DNA from: Priestia flexa NBRC 15715
GTDB taxonomy: Bacteria > Bacillota > Bacilli > Bacillales > Bacillaceae_H
Length of the DNA: 40,346 nucleotides
Assembly: GCF_001591565.1 (NCBI RefSeq)
Contig: NZ_BCVD01000021.1
Location: forward strand, 1 to 40,346
Direction: 5' to 3'
Position 1 is the first letter of the stretch; every line of letters starts with the position of its first letter. Shown here in pieces: positions 32,275 to 40,346 of the stretch. The notes under the pieces were generated by a model. The model searched no databases. It was not told the DNA's origin and saw only the letters and a program-made list of their open reading frames with translations. The translations under genes were made by a program, and so were the position numbers.

Positions 32275-33501
32275 ATGAAACTATCAACAAAGATTATCAT
32301 TGCACTAATTATTGGTGCTGTTGTAGGTGTCTTGTTAAATACGTTTTCACCAGGGACGTTTACAACACTAGATAAATATTTATTTACGCCGCTTGGGCAA
32401 ATCTTTTTAAATCTTATTAAGATGCTTGTTGTACCGATTGTCTTTTTCTCAATTGTACTTGGCGTTGCAGGTTTGGGAGATCCGAAGAAACTTGGCCGCA
32501 TCGGCGGTAAAACAATTGGTTACTTTTTAATTACGACAACAATTGCTATTACAATTGCTATTATCTTAGCATTTATTATTAAGCCAGGCACAGTTGGAAC
32601 ATTCGACACAGCAAATGCTTCCTTTGAAGCACAAGAAGCACCTCCTGTAGGTGAAACATTACTAAACATGATTCCTACTAACCCAGTTCTAGCAATGACT
32701 GAAGGAAACATGCTTCAAATTATCGTATTCTCAATCTTTATTGGATTTGGAATTACGATGTTAGGTAATAAAGCAAAAGGACTATATAACATTATCGATC
32801 AAGGTAATGAGCTTATGATGTACCTTGTAAACTTAGTGATGAAGTTTGCTCCATACGGTACGTTTGGTTTAATCGCAACTGCGGTTGGTAGCCAAGGATG
32901 GGGAGCGATTAAAGCAATGGGGCTTTACATGTCAGTAGTTGTGCTTGCGCTATTTGTTCACGCTATCTTAACGTACGGTGGATCTATAGCGCTGTTAGCA
33001 AAGCGCAACCCAATTGAGTTCTTTAAAGGCTTTGCACCAGCTATGACTGTTGGTTTTAGTACATCAAGCAGTAATGCGACGTTGCCAATTGCAATGAACG
33101 TAGCTCAGAAAAATCTTCGTGTACCGGAATCCATCAGTAGTTTTGTTCAGCCATTAGGTGCAACAATTAACATGGATGGAACAGCAATTATGCAAGGGGT
33201 AGCAACTGTTTTCATCGCTCAGGTGTACGGAGTAGATTTATCATTCAGTGCACTAATTACAGTTGTTGTAACAGCAGTTCTTGCAAGTATTGGAACAGCG
33301 GGTGTTCCAGGTGTTGGACTTATCATGTTAGCGATGGTACTTTCAGCAGTTGGCTTACCAGTAGAAGGTATCGCATTAATCATCGGTATTGACCGCTTGC
33401 TTGATATGATTCGTACATCGGTTAACATTACAGGGGATGCTGCGTGTGCAGTAATTGTTGCCGAGTCTGAAGCAAGAAGAGCTGAAAAAGCAGGAGCTTA
33501 A
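32275..33501 (+). CDS. Dicarboxylate/amino acid:cation symporter (DAACS, GltP/GltT type)
   Basis: This 408-residue membrane protein takes up glutamate/aspartate or C4-dicarboxylates with H+ or Na+. It has the family's serine-rich re-entrant loop (S262-N267, STSSSN) and the NMDGTA motif (from N299), plus the C-terminal DRLLDMIRTSVNITGD substrate/cation segment (D-RT-N-G). GAGGGGGT precedes ATG 32275. The gene sits alone under the c-di-AMP riboswitch and TnrA/GlnR-like box, which points to an amino acid with osmotic and nitrogen value such as glutamate or aspartate. The exact substrate is inferred. Confidence 0.93.
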   Translation: MKLSTKIIIALIIGAVVGVLLNTFSPGTFTTLDKYLFTPLGQIFLNLIKMLVVPIVFFSIVLGVAGLGDPKKLGRIGGKTIGYFLITTTIAITIAIILAFIIKPGTVGTFDTANASFEAQEAPPVGETLLNMIPTNPVLAMTEGNMLQIIVFSIFIGFGITMLGNKAKGLYNIIDQGNELMMYLVNLVMKFAPYGTFGLIATAVGSQGWGAIKAMGLYMSVVVLALFVHAILTYGGSIALLAKRNPIEFFKGFAPAMTVGFSTSSSNATLPIAMNVAQKNLRVPESISSFVQPLGATINMDGTAIMQGVATVFIAQVYGVDLSFSALITVVVTAVLASIGTAGVPGVGLIMLAMVLSAVGLPVEGIALIIGIDRLLDMIRTSVNITGDAACAVIVAESEARRAEKAGA

Positions 33502-33563
33502 TGTAATGCATTAACCAGTAGGGGATGACTGGAGAATGACAAACAAAGGATTTCTGATACGAT

Positions 33564-33610
33564 AAAAAGGCTCACTCTTTACGTTTAAACGTAAGGAGTG
33601 AGCCTTTTTC
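33564..33610 (+). terminator. Terminator after the symporter gene
   Basis: AAAAAGGCTCACTC (33564-33577) pairs with GAGTGAGCCTTTTT (33596-33609). The loop itself contains the palindrome TTACGTTTAAACGTAA. Confidence 0.92.
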
Positions 33611-33702
33611 TGTTTTAGTGAAAACAATCCTTTTTACTTAGCAAAAACAGTGTCCATATGGCATAGAATCTAATAGAAGTCTGCTGACAAGGAGGAATCG
33701 CG

Positions 33703-35067
33703 ATGAATGATAAGTCTTTATCGAACTTGATCAAACCACTGTTAAACGCTTGGTATCCTACGATTTCTCACGGAACGGGAGTTTATTTGTATGACGTGGA
33801 AGGCAAAAAATATTTAGATGGATCATCTGGTGCCGTGACAGCAAACGTTGGACATGGTGTTCAAGAGATTATTGATAAAATGAATGACCAAGCAAAAAAA
33901 GTTGCGTTTGTCTATCGCTCTCAGTTTACAAGTGAACCTGCTGAAAGCTTAGCAGTACGGCTCTGTGAACTGAGCAATCATCATTTTCAGTTTGTGTTTT
34001 TTGTTAATAGCGGGACAGAAGCAACAGAAACCGCAATGAAAATGGCTATTCAGCATTGGCAGGAAAAAGGGAAGCCTCAAAAAATAAAAGTGTTATCAAG
34101 ATGGATGAGTTATCACGGCATTACGATTGGTGCTTTGTCCATGTCAGGGCATGCGGGTAGAAGAAAAAGATTTGTACCTTTACTAGAAGAATACCCTTCT
34201 GTTTCACCACCTTATTGCTATCGATGTCCATTTGAAAAAACGTATCCATCCTGTGATTTAGCGTGTGCAAACGAACTCGAAAGAGTCATTAAGCGTACAG
34301 GAAGCGAGCAAATTGCTGCTTTTATTACGGAGCCTATCATTGGAGCAGCTGGAGCAGCTATAACGCCACCTGATGGATATTACGAGCGAATTCGAGAGAT
34401 TTGCGATAAATATGATGTTTTATGGATTGTAGATGAAGTGATGACGGGGATGGGGCGTACAGGAAAGGTCTTTGCTTATGAACATTGGAAAGCCAAGCCG
34501 GATCTTTTGACTCTTGGTAAAGGTTTAAGTGCTGGATATACTCCAATTGCAGCAACAGTTGCTACTAAAAGCGTACTAGCGCCCGTATTAAATGGATCTA
34601 ATCTCATTATGAGTGGGCATACATTAAGTGCAAATCCGCTTTCTTCAGCCGTTGCGTTGGCCGTGCTGGATTATATACAGAATCATTCTTTAATAGAAGC
34701 AGTGGAGAGTAAGGGAGCATATTTATATGCGAAGCTTAAGAGCTTGCAACAGCAAGTAAACATTATCGGAGATATACGAGGGAAAGGGTTATTGCTAGGA
34801 TTAGAGCTTGTTCAAAACCTGAATTCTAAAGCTTCATTTCCTTCATCGTTTGAATTAACGTCTAGGGTTATTCAAAAAGCTCAAGATAAAGGCCTTTTAT
34901 TATACCCATCTCAAGCTGGAGAAGATGGAGTAGAAGGAGACGGAATTATTATTTCACCTCCATATACTATTACGTCACACGAAATTGATGAGCTGGTGGG
35001 ATTATTAACTGTGACGATGGTTGAGATTGAAAAAGAACTGGGGGGAGAGGAAGAGAAAAATGAATAA
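33703..35067 (+). CDS. yodT: Class III aminotransferase (YodT)
   Basis: This is a 454-residue PLP aminotransferase. The Schiff-base lysine is K273 in TLGKGLSAGYTP, and D244 lies in DEVMTGMGRTG. VNSGTEATETAMK is the phosphate-binding segment. It carries a cysteine cluster, YCYRCPF...CDLAC, of unknown role. It heads a six-gene cluster in the order of B. subtilis yodT-S-R-Q-P-kamA, a set associated there with sporulation. The natural amino donor is unknown; a beta-lysine derivative or another omega-amino acid is plausible. AAGGAGG precedes ATG 33703. CATAGAAT at 33662-33669 resembles a sporulation-sigma -10, without a convincing -35. Confidence 0.9.
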   Translation: MNDKSLSNLIKPLLNAWYPTISHGTGVYLYDVEGKKYLDGSSGAVTANVGHGVQEIIDKMNDQAKKVAFVYRSQFTSEPAESLAVRLCELSNHHFQFVFFVNSGTEATETAMKMAIQHWQEKGKPQKIKVLSRWMSYHGITIGALSMSGHAGRRKRFVPLLEEYPSVSPPYCYRCPFEKTYPSCDLACANELERVIKRTGSEQIAAFITEPIIGAAGAAITPPDGYYERIREICDKYDVLWIVDEVMTGMGRTGKVFAYEHWKAKPDLLTLGKGLSAGYTPIAATVATKSVLAPVLNGSNLIMSGHTLSANPLSSAVALAVLDYIQNHSLIEAVESKGAYLYAKLKSLQQQVNIIGDIRGKGLLLGLELVQNLNSKASFPSSFELTSRVIQKAQDKGLLLYPSQAGEDGVEGDGIIISPPYTITSHEIDELVGLLTVTMVEIEKELGGEEEKNE

Positions 35068-35761
35068 TCTTCAAAATAGGTTTCATAAAATGATTAAAAG
35101 CACAGATGTTATGAGCTATGTTCAAAATGATATGACAATCATGTTTGGAGGGTTTGGAGGGGTAGGTACAGCTCCTACTGTAATTGAAGAAATTTTAAAA
35201 AGTGATGTTAACGGGTTAACGCTTATTTGTAATGATGCAGGTTTCCCAACCATTGGTGTAGGAAAGCTTGTATGTGAACAGCGAATTAAAAAGCTCATTG
35301 CTTCGCACATTGGTTCGAATCCGGTTGCTGGTAAACAGATGAACGATGGAATACTAGAAGTAGAATTTTCTCCTCAAGGAACGCTTGTTGAGAGAATTCG
35401 AGCAGCCGGAGTGGGCATCGGTGGGGTATTAATTGATGTGGGGATTGAAACTGACGTAATTTGTGTGGGAAAGCAAATGATCACTCTATCAGGCAAAACG
35501 TTTTTAGTTGAGACGCCGTTAGAAGCAGATGTATCGATTGTTTACGCTAAGAAAGCAGATGAATTTGGAAACTTGCTGTATGATAAAAGCGCTCGTAATA
35601 CGAATCCGCTTGTAGCTATGGCTGGAAAAGTAACGATTGCTGAAGTAGAAGAAATTGTCCCATTAGGTGAACTTAATCCTGATTCAATTATGACTCCAGG
35701 TGTATTTGTAAACTATATTGTACAGTCAAAAGGGGTGAATTGGAAATGGGTTTGGGAATAG
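35060..35761 (+). CDS. yodS: CoA-transferase subunit A (YodS)
   Basis: This is the alpha subunit of a 3-oxoacid/acetoacetate-type CoA-transferase (233 residues). The glycine-rich loop IMFGGFGGVGTAPTVI and the GSNPVAGKQM and FSPQGTLVERIRAAG blocks mark the subunit. The chosen ATG 35060 has GGGGGAGAGGAAG upstream and overlaps yodT by 8 bp; an earlier in-frame ATG (35021) lies inside yodT. It should pair with the next gene product. It overlaps that gene by 16 bp. It probably moves CoA between acetyl- or succinyl-CoA and an acid from lysine or acetyl-beta-lysine breakdown, by context. Confidence 0.9.
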   Translation: MNNLQNRFHKMIKSTDVMSYVQNDMTIMFGGFGGVGTAPTVIEEILKSDVNGLTLICNDAGFPTIGVGKLVCEQRIKKLIASHIGSNPVAGKQMNDGILEVEFSPQGTLVERIRAAGVGIGGVLIDVGIETDVICVGKQMITLSGKTFLVETPLEADVSIVYAKKADEFGNLLYDKSARNTNPLVAMAGKVTIAEVEEIVPLGELNPDSIMTPGVFVNYIVQSKGVNWKWVWE

Positions 35762-36408
35762 ATAATCGTCATCGAATTGCTAAGAGAGCTGCTCAGGAAA
35801 TTGAAAATGGAATGATTGTAAATCTAGGTATTGGAATTCCATCGCTTATTCCAAACTATGTTCCTTCGGCGATAGCGGTTATGTTTCATGCGGAAAATGG
35901 AATTGTTGGAATCGGTCCTTCTCCATTGGAAGGGCAAGAAGATGAAAATGCTTGCAATGCAGCGGGGTATCCTATTACTACGCTTTCAGGGTCTTCCTAT
36001 TGTGATAGTGCAATTGCTTTTGGAATGATTCGAAAAGGATACGTTGATATGACTATTCTAGGAGCGCTAGAAGTCAGTGAACAAGGGGATTTGGCAAATT
36101 GGATTGTACCAGGAAAGCGAGTACCTGGTATGGGAGGAGCGATGGAATTAGCGCAAAAGGTTAAGAAAGTTGTTGTGCTAATGAATCATACCAATAAAAA
36201 TGGTGAACCAAAGCTTGTGAAAACGTGCTCTTTACCTCTTACTGCTAAGCGCTGCGTGGATTTAATCATTACGGACCGAGCTGTCTTAAAAATAGAGAAA
36301 AATCACTTGCTTTTAATAGAAGTAATGTCTCCTTATACTGTGGAAGATGTGCTGCAAGCAACTGATGCAACAGTAGAGCTGAGCGATAGCATCAAAATAA
36401 TTCCCTAA
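35746..36408 (+). CDS. yodR: CoA-transferase subunit B (YodR)
   Basis: This is the beta subunit of the same CoA-transferase (220 residues). The catalytic glutamate that forms the thioester intermediate is E50 in HAENGIVG (SENG-type motif). VNLGIGIPSLIPNYV and MGGAMELAQ are further family blocks. ATG 35746 is used because AGGGGTGAA is 7 nt ahead; TTG 35740 is too near. Its stop is followed after 12 bp by the deacetylase gene with its own AAGGAGG. Confidence 0.9.
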   Translation: MGLGIDNRHRIAKRAAQEIENGMIVNLGIGIPSLIPNYVPSAIAVMFHAENGIVGIGPSPLEGQEDENACNAAGYPITTLSGSSYCDSAIAFGMIRKGYVDMTILGALEVSEQGDLANWIVPGKRVPGMGGAMELAQKVKKVVVLMNHTNKNGEPKLVKTCSLPLTAKRCVDLIITDRAVLKIEKNHLLLIEVMSPYTVEDVLQATDATVELSDSIKIIP

Positions 36409-36420
36409 GGAGGTTGAGAT

Positions 36421-37689
36421 ATGACAAATTGGCAAGGGGAAATTCAGAGCTGGTTGACGGAACATAAATATGAAATAGTTCGGTTGTTGCAACGTTTTGT
36501 ACAGGAAGCAAGCGTCCAAAGAGATGAAAAATATGTTCAGGCGATTGTGATTGAAAAGCTAAGACAGCTTCAGTTAACCATTGACATATGGGAACCGGAT
36601 ATTAAAGAACTGCGTAAAAATGAAGCATTTGTCTCTACTCGAACTAACTTTCAAGATAGTCCTAATGTAGTAGGTACCTTAAAAGGAAGAGGAGGAGGGA
36701 AATCTATTCTATTAAACGGTCATATTGATGTGGTACCAGCAGGAGATTTAGCACACTGGAGAGACGAACCGTATAGTGGAATGGTAAGAGACGGTAACGT
36801 ATATGGACGAGGAAGTACAGATATGAAAGGAGGAAATGTAGCTCTTCTTTTTGCTATTCAAGCGTTACAAGAGCTCGGTGTTTTATTAAAAGGTGACGTT
36901 ATCTTTCAAAGTGTAATTGAAGAAGAAAGTGGAGGAGCGGGTACGCTTGCCTGTGTGTTAAGGGGATATAAAGCAGATGGAGCAATCATTCCTGAGCCTA
37001 CAAGCATGAAAATCTTCTCTAAGCAACAAGGTTCGATGTGGTTTCGTTTAACCATACATGGTCGATCTGCTCACGGAGGTACAAGATATGAAGGAGTGAG
37101 TGCAATTGAGAAAGCAATGCTTCTTATTGAGCATCTCCAGCAGCTAGAGAAAAATCGCAATGCTCGCATTGTTGATCCGTTGTACAAAAATACGCCCATC
37201 CCTGTGCCAATTAACGTAGGCACGATAAAAGGCGGATCGTGGCCGTCTTCAGTTGCAGATGAGGTGATAATTGAAGGGAGAATTGGGGTAGCACCTCATG
37301 AAAAGATGAAGGATGTGAAGGAAGAAGTAGAAGAATGGTTGAAAAAAATTAGCGTGCAAGATTCTTGGTTTGATTTTCACCCTGTGGATTTAGAGTGGTT
37401 TGGAGCGCATTGGCTGCCAAATGAGTTAGATACACAGCACCCCCTTATTTCATCTCTCTCTCAAAGCTATGAGCGAGCAATGGGTCACCCTCCTACTATT
37501 GAAGCGTCACCTTGGGGAACGGATGGAGGGACTTTATCTCAGGTTGGTAAGATTCCAACAGTTGTTTTTGGTCCAGGAGTTACGGAAGTTGCTCACTTTC
37601 CAAACGAATATATTTCTATTGAATCTGTTATAAAAGCCACTGAAATTATTGCTCTTACTATTATTGATTGGTGTGAAATTGCCGACTGA
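36421..37689 (+). CDS. yodQ: M20-family deacylase (YodQ, acetylornithine deacetylase-like)
   Basis: This is a 422-residue di-zinc hydrolase of the ArgE/DapE/M20 family. Metal and catalytic residues are H101 and D103 (NGHIDVVPAG), D134 (GRGSTDMKGG), the acidic run E167-E169, and H392 (EVAHFPNEYI). The dimerisation lid carries HGRSAHGG. In this operon the likely substrate is an N-acylated amino acid, perhaps N-epsilon-acetyl-beta-lysine made by the neighbouring YodP/KamA pair, though this is inference. AAGGAGG precedes ATG 36421. Confidence 0.9.
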   Translation: MTNWQGEIQSWLTEHKYEIVRLLQRFVQEASVQRDEKYVQAIVIEKLRQLQLTIDIWEPDIKELRKNEAFVSTRTNFQDSPNVVGTLKGRGGGKSILLNGHIDVVPAGDLAHWRDEPYSGMVRDGNVYGRGSTDMKGGNVALLFAIQALQELGVLLKGDVIFQSVIEEESGGAGTLACVLRGYKADGAIIPEPTSMKIFSKQQGSMWFRLTIHGRSAHGGTRYEGVSAIEKAMLLIEHLQQLEKNRNARIVDPLYKNTPIPVPINVGTIKGGSWPSSVADEVIIEGRIGVAPHEKMKDVKEEVEEWLKKISVQDSWFDFHPVDLEWFGAHWLPNELDTQHPLISSLSQSYERAMGHPPTIEASPWGTDGGTLSQVGKIPTVVFGPGVTEVAHFPNEYISIESVIKATEIIALTIIDWCEIAD

Positions 37690-37707
37690 TAAAGGAGGGG
37701 AAGCAAT

Positions 37708-38553
37708 TTGATTGAAGTGAATAGACGGGACTTCAGCGCGCTGTGCATACAAGACTCTTTTAATAAAAGACTTCGAATTGAGGATTACCGAGGGAATATT
37801 TCTAGCATGATTTACTATATAAAGAGAGAGCTGAATAAGCACCAGTTAGAAAAGGTAATTATAAAGTCTCGCTACGAACAAGTTCAAAGCTGGTTGCAAC
37901 ATGGGTACCGTTTGGAAGCCACCATTCCATCTTATTTTAATGGAAGCACTGCTTACTTAATGACTTTTTATGAAAGCCAAGAGCGACAAGTGCACAATCA
38001 TTATGCAAAAGAAAATAATCTACTTCAAAAAGTCCAGTTATTACCGCTAAAGTGCCCAGAAACATTGTTGTCACCTTACAAATTAAGGAAAGCTATAAAG
38101 AGTGACGCCAAACAGCTAGTAACATTATATAAAACGGTATTTACTATTTATCCATCTCCCTTACATGATCTAGTCTATGTTCAAAGCATGTTAGAAGACG
38201 GAACACCTTTCTTTATTGTTGAATATGAAGAAAAAATTGTAAGCGCAGCTGCTGCAGAAATTAATACGCTTTATAATAATGCAGAATTAACAGATTGTGC
38301 CACCCTTCCATCTCATCGCTCGCTTGGCTTAATGAAGCATTTGATGGTTGAAATAGAGAGAGAATTGAAAAAGAAGTATGTTTATTGTGTATATACAATA
38401 GCTAGAGCGCTTTCATTTGGGGTGAACGCAGCTTTTCATCAGCTTGGCTATGCGTACAGTGGGAGACTTATTAACAATTGTTTGATTTCCACGGCGCTAG
38501 AAAATATGAATGTATGGTCAAAGGATTTATCAACCTTAACAAGTGAGTCTTAG
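37708..38553 (+). CDS. ablB: Putative beta-lysine N-acetyltransferase (AblB/YodP)
   Basis: This 281-residue GNAT protein acetylates beta-lysine to N-epsilon-acetyl-beta-lysine in the AblA/AblB pathway known from methanogens and bacteria with kamA. The N-terminal half is the AblB-specific region (RLRIEDYRGNISSM, LEATIPSYF). The GNAT domain begins near residue 125 (LRKAIKSDAKQLVTLYK) and has CATLPSHRSLGLMKHLM and FHQLGYAYSGRLINN. TTG 37708 is the start, with AAAGGAGGGG 7 nt upstream. It follows yodQ by 18 bp. Confidence 0.88.
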   Translation: MIEVNRRDFSALCIQDSFNKRLRIEDYRGNISSMIYYIKRELNKHQLEKVIIKSRYEQVQSWLQHGYRLEATIPSYFNGSTAYLMTFYESQERQVHNHYAKENNLLQKVQLLPLKCPETLLSPYKLRKAIKSDAKQLVTLYKTVFTIYPSPLHDLVYVQSMLEDGTPFFIVEYEEKIVSAAAAEINTLYNNAELTDCATLPSHRSLGLMKHLMVEIERELKKKYVYCVYTIARALSFGVNAAFHQLGYAYSGRLINNCLISTALENMNVWSKDLSTLTSES

Positions 38554-38645
38554 GATAAGAAAGTCACATAAAATATAACCATTTACTAGGCGTTCACATA
38601 TAAAGTAGTAGCACAGTCTAAATTGTAATTAAGGGAGGAGTTTTT

Positions 38646-40049
38646 GTGTTACATGACTTATATAAGCCGTCACGTCATTGGAAAGACATCGAACTTTGGA
38701 AAGATGTACCGGAAGAGAAGTGGAACGATTGGGTTTGGCAATTAACCAATACGATTCGAACGCTTGAGGATTTAAAAAAGGTCATTCATTTAACACCCGA
38801 AGAAGAAGAGGGTGTTCGAATTGCAACCAAAACGATTCCATTAAATATTACACCTTACTACGCTTGGCTAATGAACCCAGGTGACCCGCGATGTCCAATC
38901 CGCATGCAGTCTGTGCCAATTGGCCAAGAAATGCATAAAACGAGATATGATTTAGAAGATCCTTTAGAAGAAGATGAAGATTCACCTGTACCTGGGCTTA
39001 CACATCGTTATCCGGACCGAGTTTTATTTCTTGTTACTAATCAGTGCTCGATGTACTGTCGTTATTGTACTCGAAGACGATTCTCAGGACAAATTGGAAT
39101 GGGTGTTCCTAAAAAACAACTGGATATGGCAATTGAATATATTGCTCAAACAAAAGAAGTGCGAGATGTTCTAATATCTGGTGGGGATGGATTGCTAATT
39201 AATGATCAAATTTTGGAATATATCTTAAAAAATTTACGCGCTATTCCCCATGTTGAAATCATTCGTATTGGCACAAGGGCACCGGTTGTTTTTCCGCAAC
39301 GTATTACAGAAAATTTATGCTCCATTTTAAAAAAGTACCATCCAGTCTGGCTCAATACTCACTTTAATACATCAATTGAAATTACAGAAGAAACGAAAAA
39401 AGCATGTGAAATGCTTGTAGATGCTGGAGTGCCTGTGGGCAACCAAGCAGTTATCTTATCTGGCATTAACGATAGCGTACCAATTATGAAGAAGTTAATG
39501 CATGATTTAGTGAAAATCCGTGTCAGGCCTTATTATATTTATCAATGCGATTTATCAGAAGGAATCGGTCACTTTAGAGCACCTGTATCAAAAGGCCTTG
39601 AAATTATTGAAGGGCTAAGAGGACATACGTCTGGCTATGCTGTACCTACCTTTGTAGTAGATGCTCCTGGTGGAGGCGGTAAGATTGCTATTCAACCAAA
39701 CTATTTAATTAGTCAAAGTGCTGGTAAGGTTGTACTTCGAAATTTTGAAGGGGTCATTACGACTTATCCAGAACCGGAAAACTATGTCCCTAACCGAGCG
39801 GATGACTATTTTTATTCAATTTATCCAGACGCGAAGCAAAAGGAATCTTCCATTGGAGTAGCAGGGTTGATGAATGAAACAAACTCAACGCTTATTCCAG
39901 AAGGTTTAGGGAGAGTAAACAGGCGTAAGTCGTATGAAGCAGATACAGCACATGCGACCCTAAAAAATAAGCGTGAAAAGCGCGACGAGTTAAAGGAGAA
40001 AAAGTTTCAAGCGCAAGCACAAAAAGAAAAAGATTCCACTTCATCTTGA
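38646..40049 (+). CDS. kamA: Lysine 2,3-aminomutase (AblA)
   Basis: This radical-SAM, PLP enzyme interconverts L-lysine and L-beta-lysine. It follows B. subtilis KamA closely. The 4Fe-4S cluster cysteines are C134, C138 and C141 (CSMYCRYC), and the PLP lysine is K346 in PGGGGKIA. The lysine-binding and SAM segments RIGTRAPVVFPQRI and YYIYQCDLSEGIGHFRAP are intact. The last ~50 residues are charged and helical (KKFQAQAQKEK). Length 467 fits the family. GTG 38646 has GGAGGAG 4-5 nt upstream. A 92-bp gap before it could hold a further promoter. With the acetyltransferase it would yield the compatible solute acetyl-beta-lysine. Confidence 0.97.
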   Translation: MLHDLYKPSRHWKDIELWKDVPEEKWNDWVWQLTNTIRTLEDLKKVIHLTPEEEEGVRIATKTIPLNITPYYAWLMNPGDPRCPIRMQSVPIGQEMHKTRYDLEDPLEEDEDSPVPGLTHRYPDRVLFLVTNQCSMYCRYCTRRRFSGQIGMGVPKKQLDMAIEYIAQTKEVRDVLISGGDGLLINDQILEYILKNLRAIPHVEIIRIGTRAPVVFPQRITENLCSILKKYHPVWLNTHFNTSIEITEETKKACEMLVDAGVPVGNQAVILSGINDSVPIMKKLMHDLVKIRVRPYYIYQCDLSEGIGHFRAPVSKGLEIIEGLRGHTSGYAVPTFVVDAPGGGGKIAIQPNYLISQSAGKVVLRNFEGVITTYPEPENYVPNRADDYFYSIYPDAKQKESSIGVAGLMNETNSTLIPEGLGRVNRRKSYEADTAHATLKNKREKRDELKEKKFQAQAQKEKDSTSS

Positions 40050-40062
40050 GGAGGCAAATACA

Positions 40063-40341
40063 ATGATGGTAGAATGCGCATGGTGCGGCGAAAGCGCTGG
40101 AGAAAAAAGCGTTCATACCGCTTTTTGGGAACTTCCAGATGGAACAAGAGGAATTGAAATCACAGATGTACCTTGTATTAAATGTTCTGCCTGTGGAATG
40201 TATTATCAAGAAGAAGAAGTGATTGAAGAAATAGAAACACAGCTGCTGCTTGTAGATACAAAACTGTTGCCAAAGGTTATTTCCTATAAAGAGTTACTAG
40301 CAACACCGCGTTTGTTAAAGCGTAATTACTTTAAATTTTAA
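40063..40341 (+). CDS. yokU: YokU-family zinc-finger-like protein
   Basis: This 92-residue protein has two cysteine pairs that could form a zinc site: C5-x2-C8 (CAWC) and C38-x2-C41-x2-C44 (CIKCSAC). It resembles YgiT-type finger proteins and YokU, which follows kamA in B. subtilis. GAGGAGG lies 9 nt before ATG 40063, and the gene starts 13 bp after kamA, so it is cotranscribed. The frame ends inside the window and is complete. Function unknown; a regulator or assembly factor for this operon is possible. Confidence 0.85.
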   Translation: MMVECAWCGESAGEKSVHTAFWELPDGTRGIEITDVPCIKCSACGMYYQEEEVIEEIETQLLLVDTKLLPKVISYKELLATPRLLKRNYFKF

Positions 40342-40346
40342 TAAAG

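Noticed and set aside
33662-33669. CATAGAAT as a sigma-E -10 for yodT
   Set aside because: It matches 7 of 8 positions of the sigma-E -10, but no -35 at the right distance was found; mentioned only in the yodT entry.
1-40346. CRISPR arrays, tRNA/rRNA genes, insertion sequences, prophage or restriction systems
   Set aside because: I saw no regularly spaced repeats of CRISPR type, no cloverleaf-like or rRNA sequence, and no transposase, integrase or phage genes.

Overview
The window looks like chromosomal DNA from a low-GC, endospore-forming Bacillaceae. Several blocks match Bacillus subtilis gene neighbourhoods: thyB-dfrA-(ypkP remnant), ilvA-ypmP, ypmQ-ypmR-ypmS, and yodT-S-R-Q-P-kamA-yokU. 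A complete operon of the schizokinen/rhizobactin type is also present. Schizokinen is the classical siderophore of Bacillus (Priestia) megaterium, so a Priestia-like strain is my best guess. This is inference from gene content; no search was run.

Layout. (1) 1-1230: the 3' end of a Met/Pro-rich, 15-bp-repeat protein gene and a divergent CutC-family gene. (2) 1305-10240: an iron-regulated siderophore operon. A promoter with two Fur boxes drives diaminobutyrate aminotransferase, diaminobutyrate decarboxylase, NIS synthetase 1, acetyltransferase, N-monooxygenase, a half-length MFS protein and NIS synthetase 2, mostly with overlapping ends. (3) 10243-13438: gntK and purU, bracketed by two same-orientation copies of a ~270-bp dispersed repeat. 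Each copy puts a terminator hairpin just behind the upstream gene. (4) 13464-15452: thyB-dfrA, a decayed PlsC-type acyltransferase, and a small convergent gene. (5) 15570-21891: ilvA, ypmP, degV-family, a histidine kinase that has lost its phospho-acceptor region, SCO1-family ypmQ, ypmR and ypmS.

(6) 21895-25180: a DUF4397 protein, then a small cluster of a 30-residue membrane peptide, a SipW-like protein without the catalytic serine, and a YjcZ-type micro-protein, followed by an intact PAS histidine kinase. (7) 25237-26848: an FAD-dependent dehydrogenase. (8) 26850-31335, minus strand: a Bce-type peptide-antibiotic sensing and detoxification module (response regulator, sensor kinase, ABC ATPase, permease) with an inverted-repeat operator before the ABC genes. 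(9) 31774-33610: a dicarboxylate/glutamate symporter behind a TnrA/GlnR-like box and a ydaO-type c-di-AMP riboswitch with terminator. (10) 33703-40341: the yodT-S-R-Q-P-kamA-yokU cluster (lysine 2,3-aminomutase, beta-lysine acetyltransferase, CoA-transferase subunits, aminotransferase and deacetylase).

The least routine points are: the symporter leader that appears to combine nitrogen and c-di-AMP control; the kinase with an apparent in-frame loss of TM2 and H-box; the half-MFS gene in the siderophore operon; the dead SipW-like cluster; and the terminator-bearing dispersed repeat. I found no CRISPR array, tRNA, rRNA, insertion sequence or prophage.
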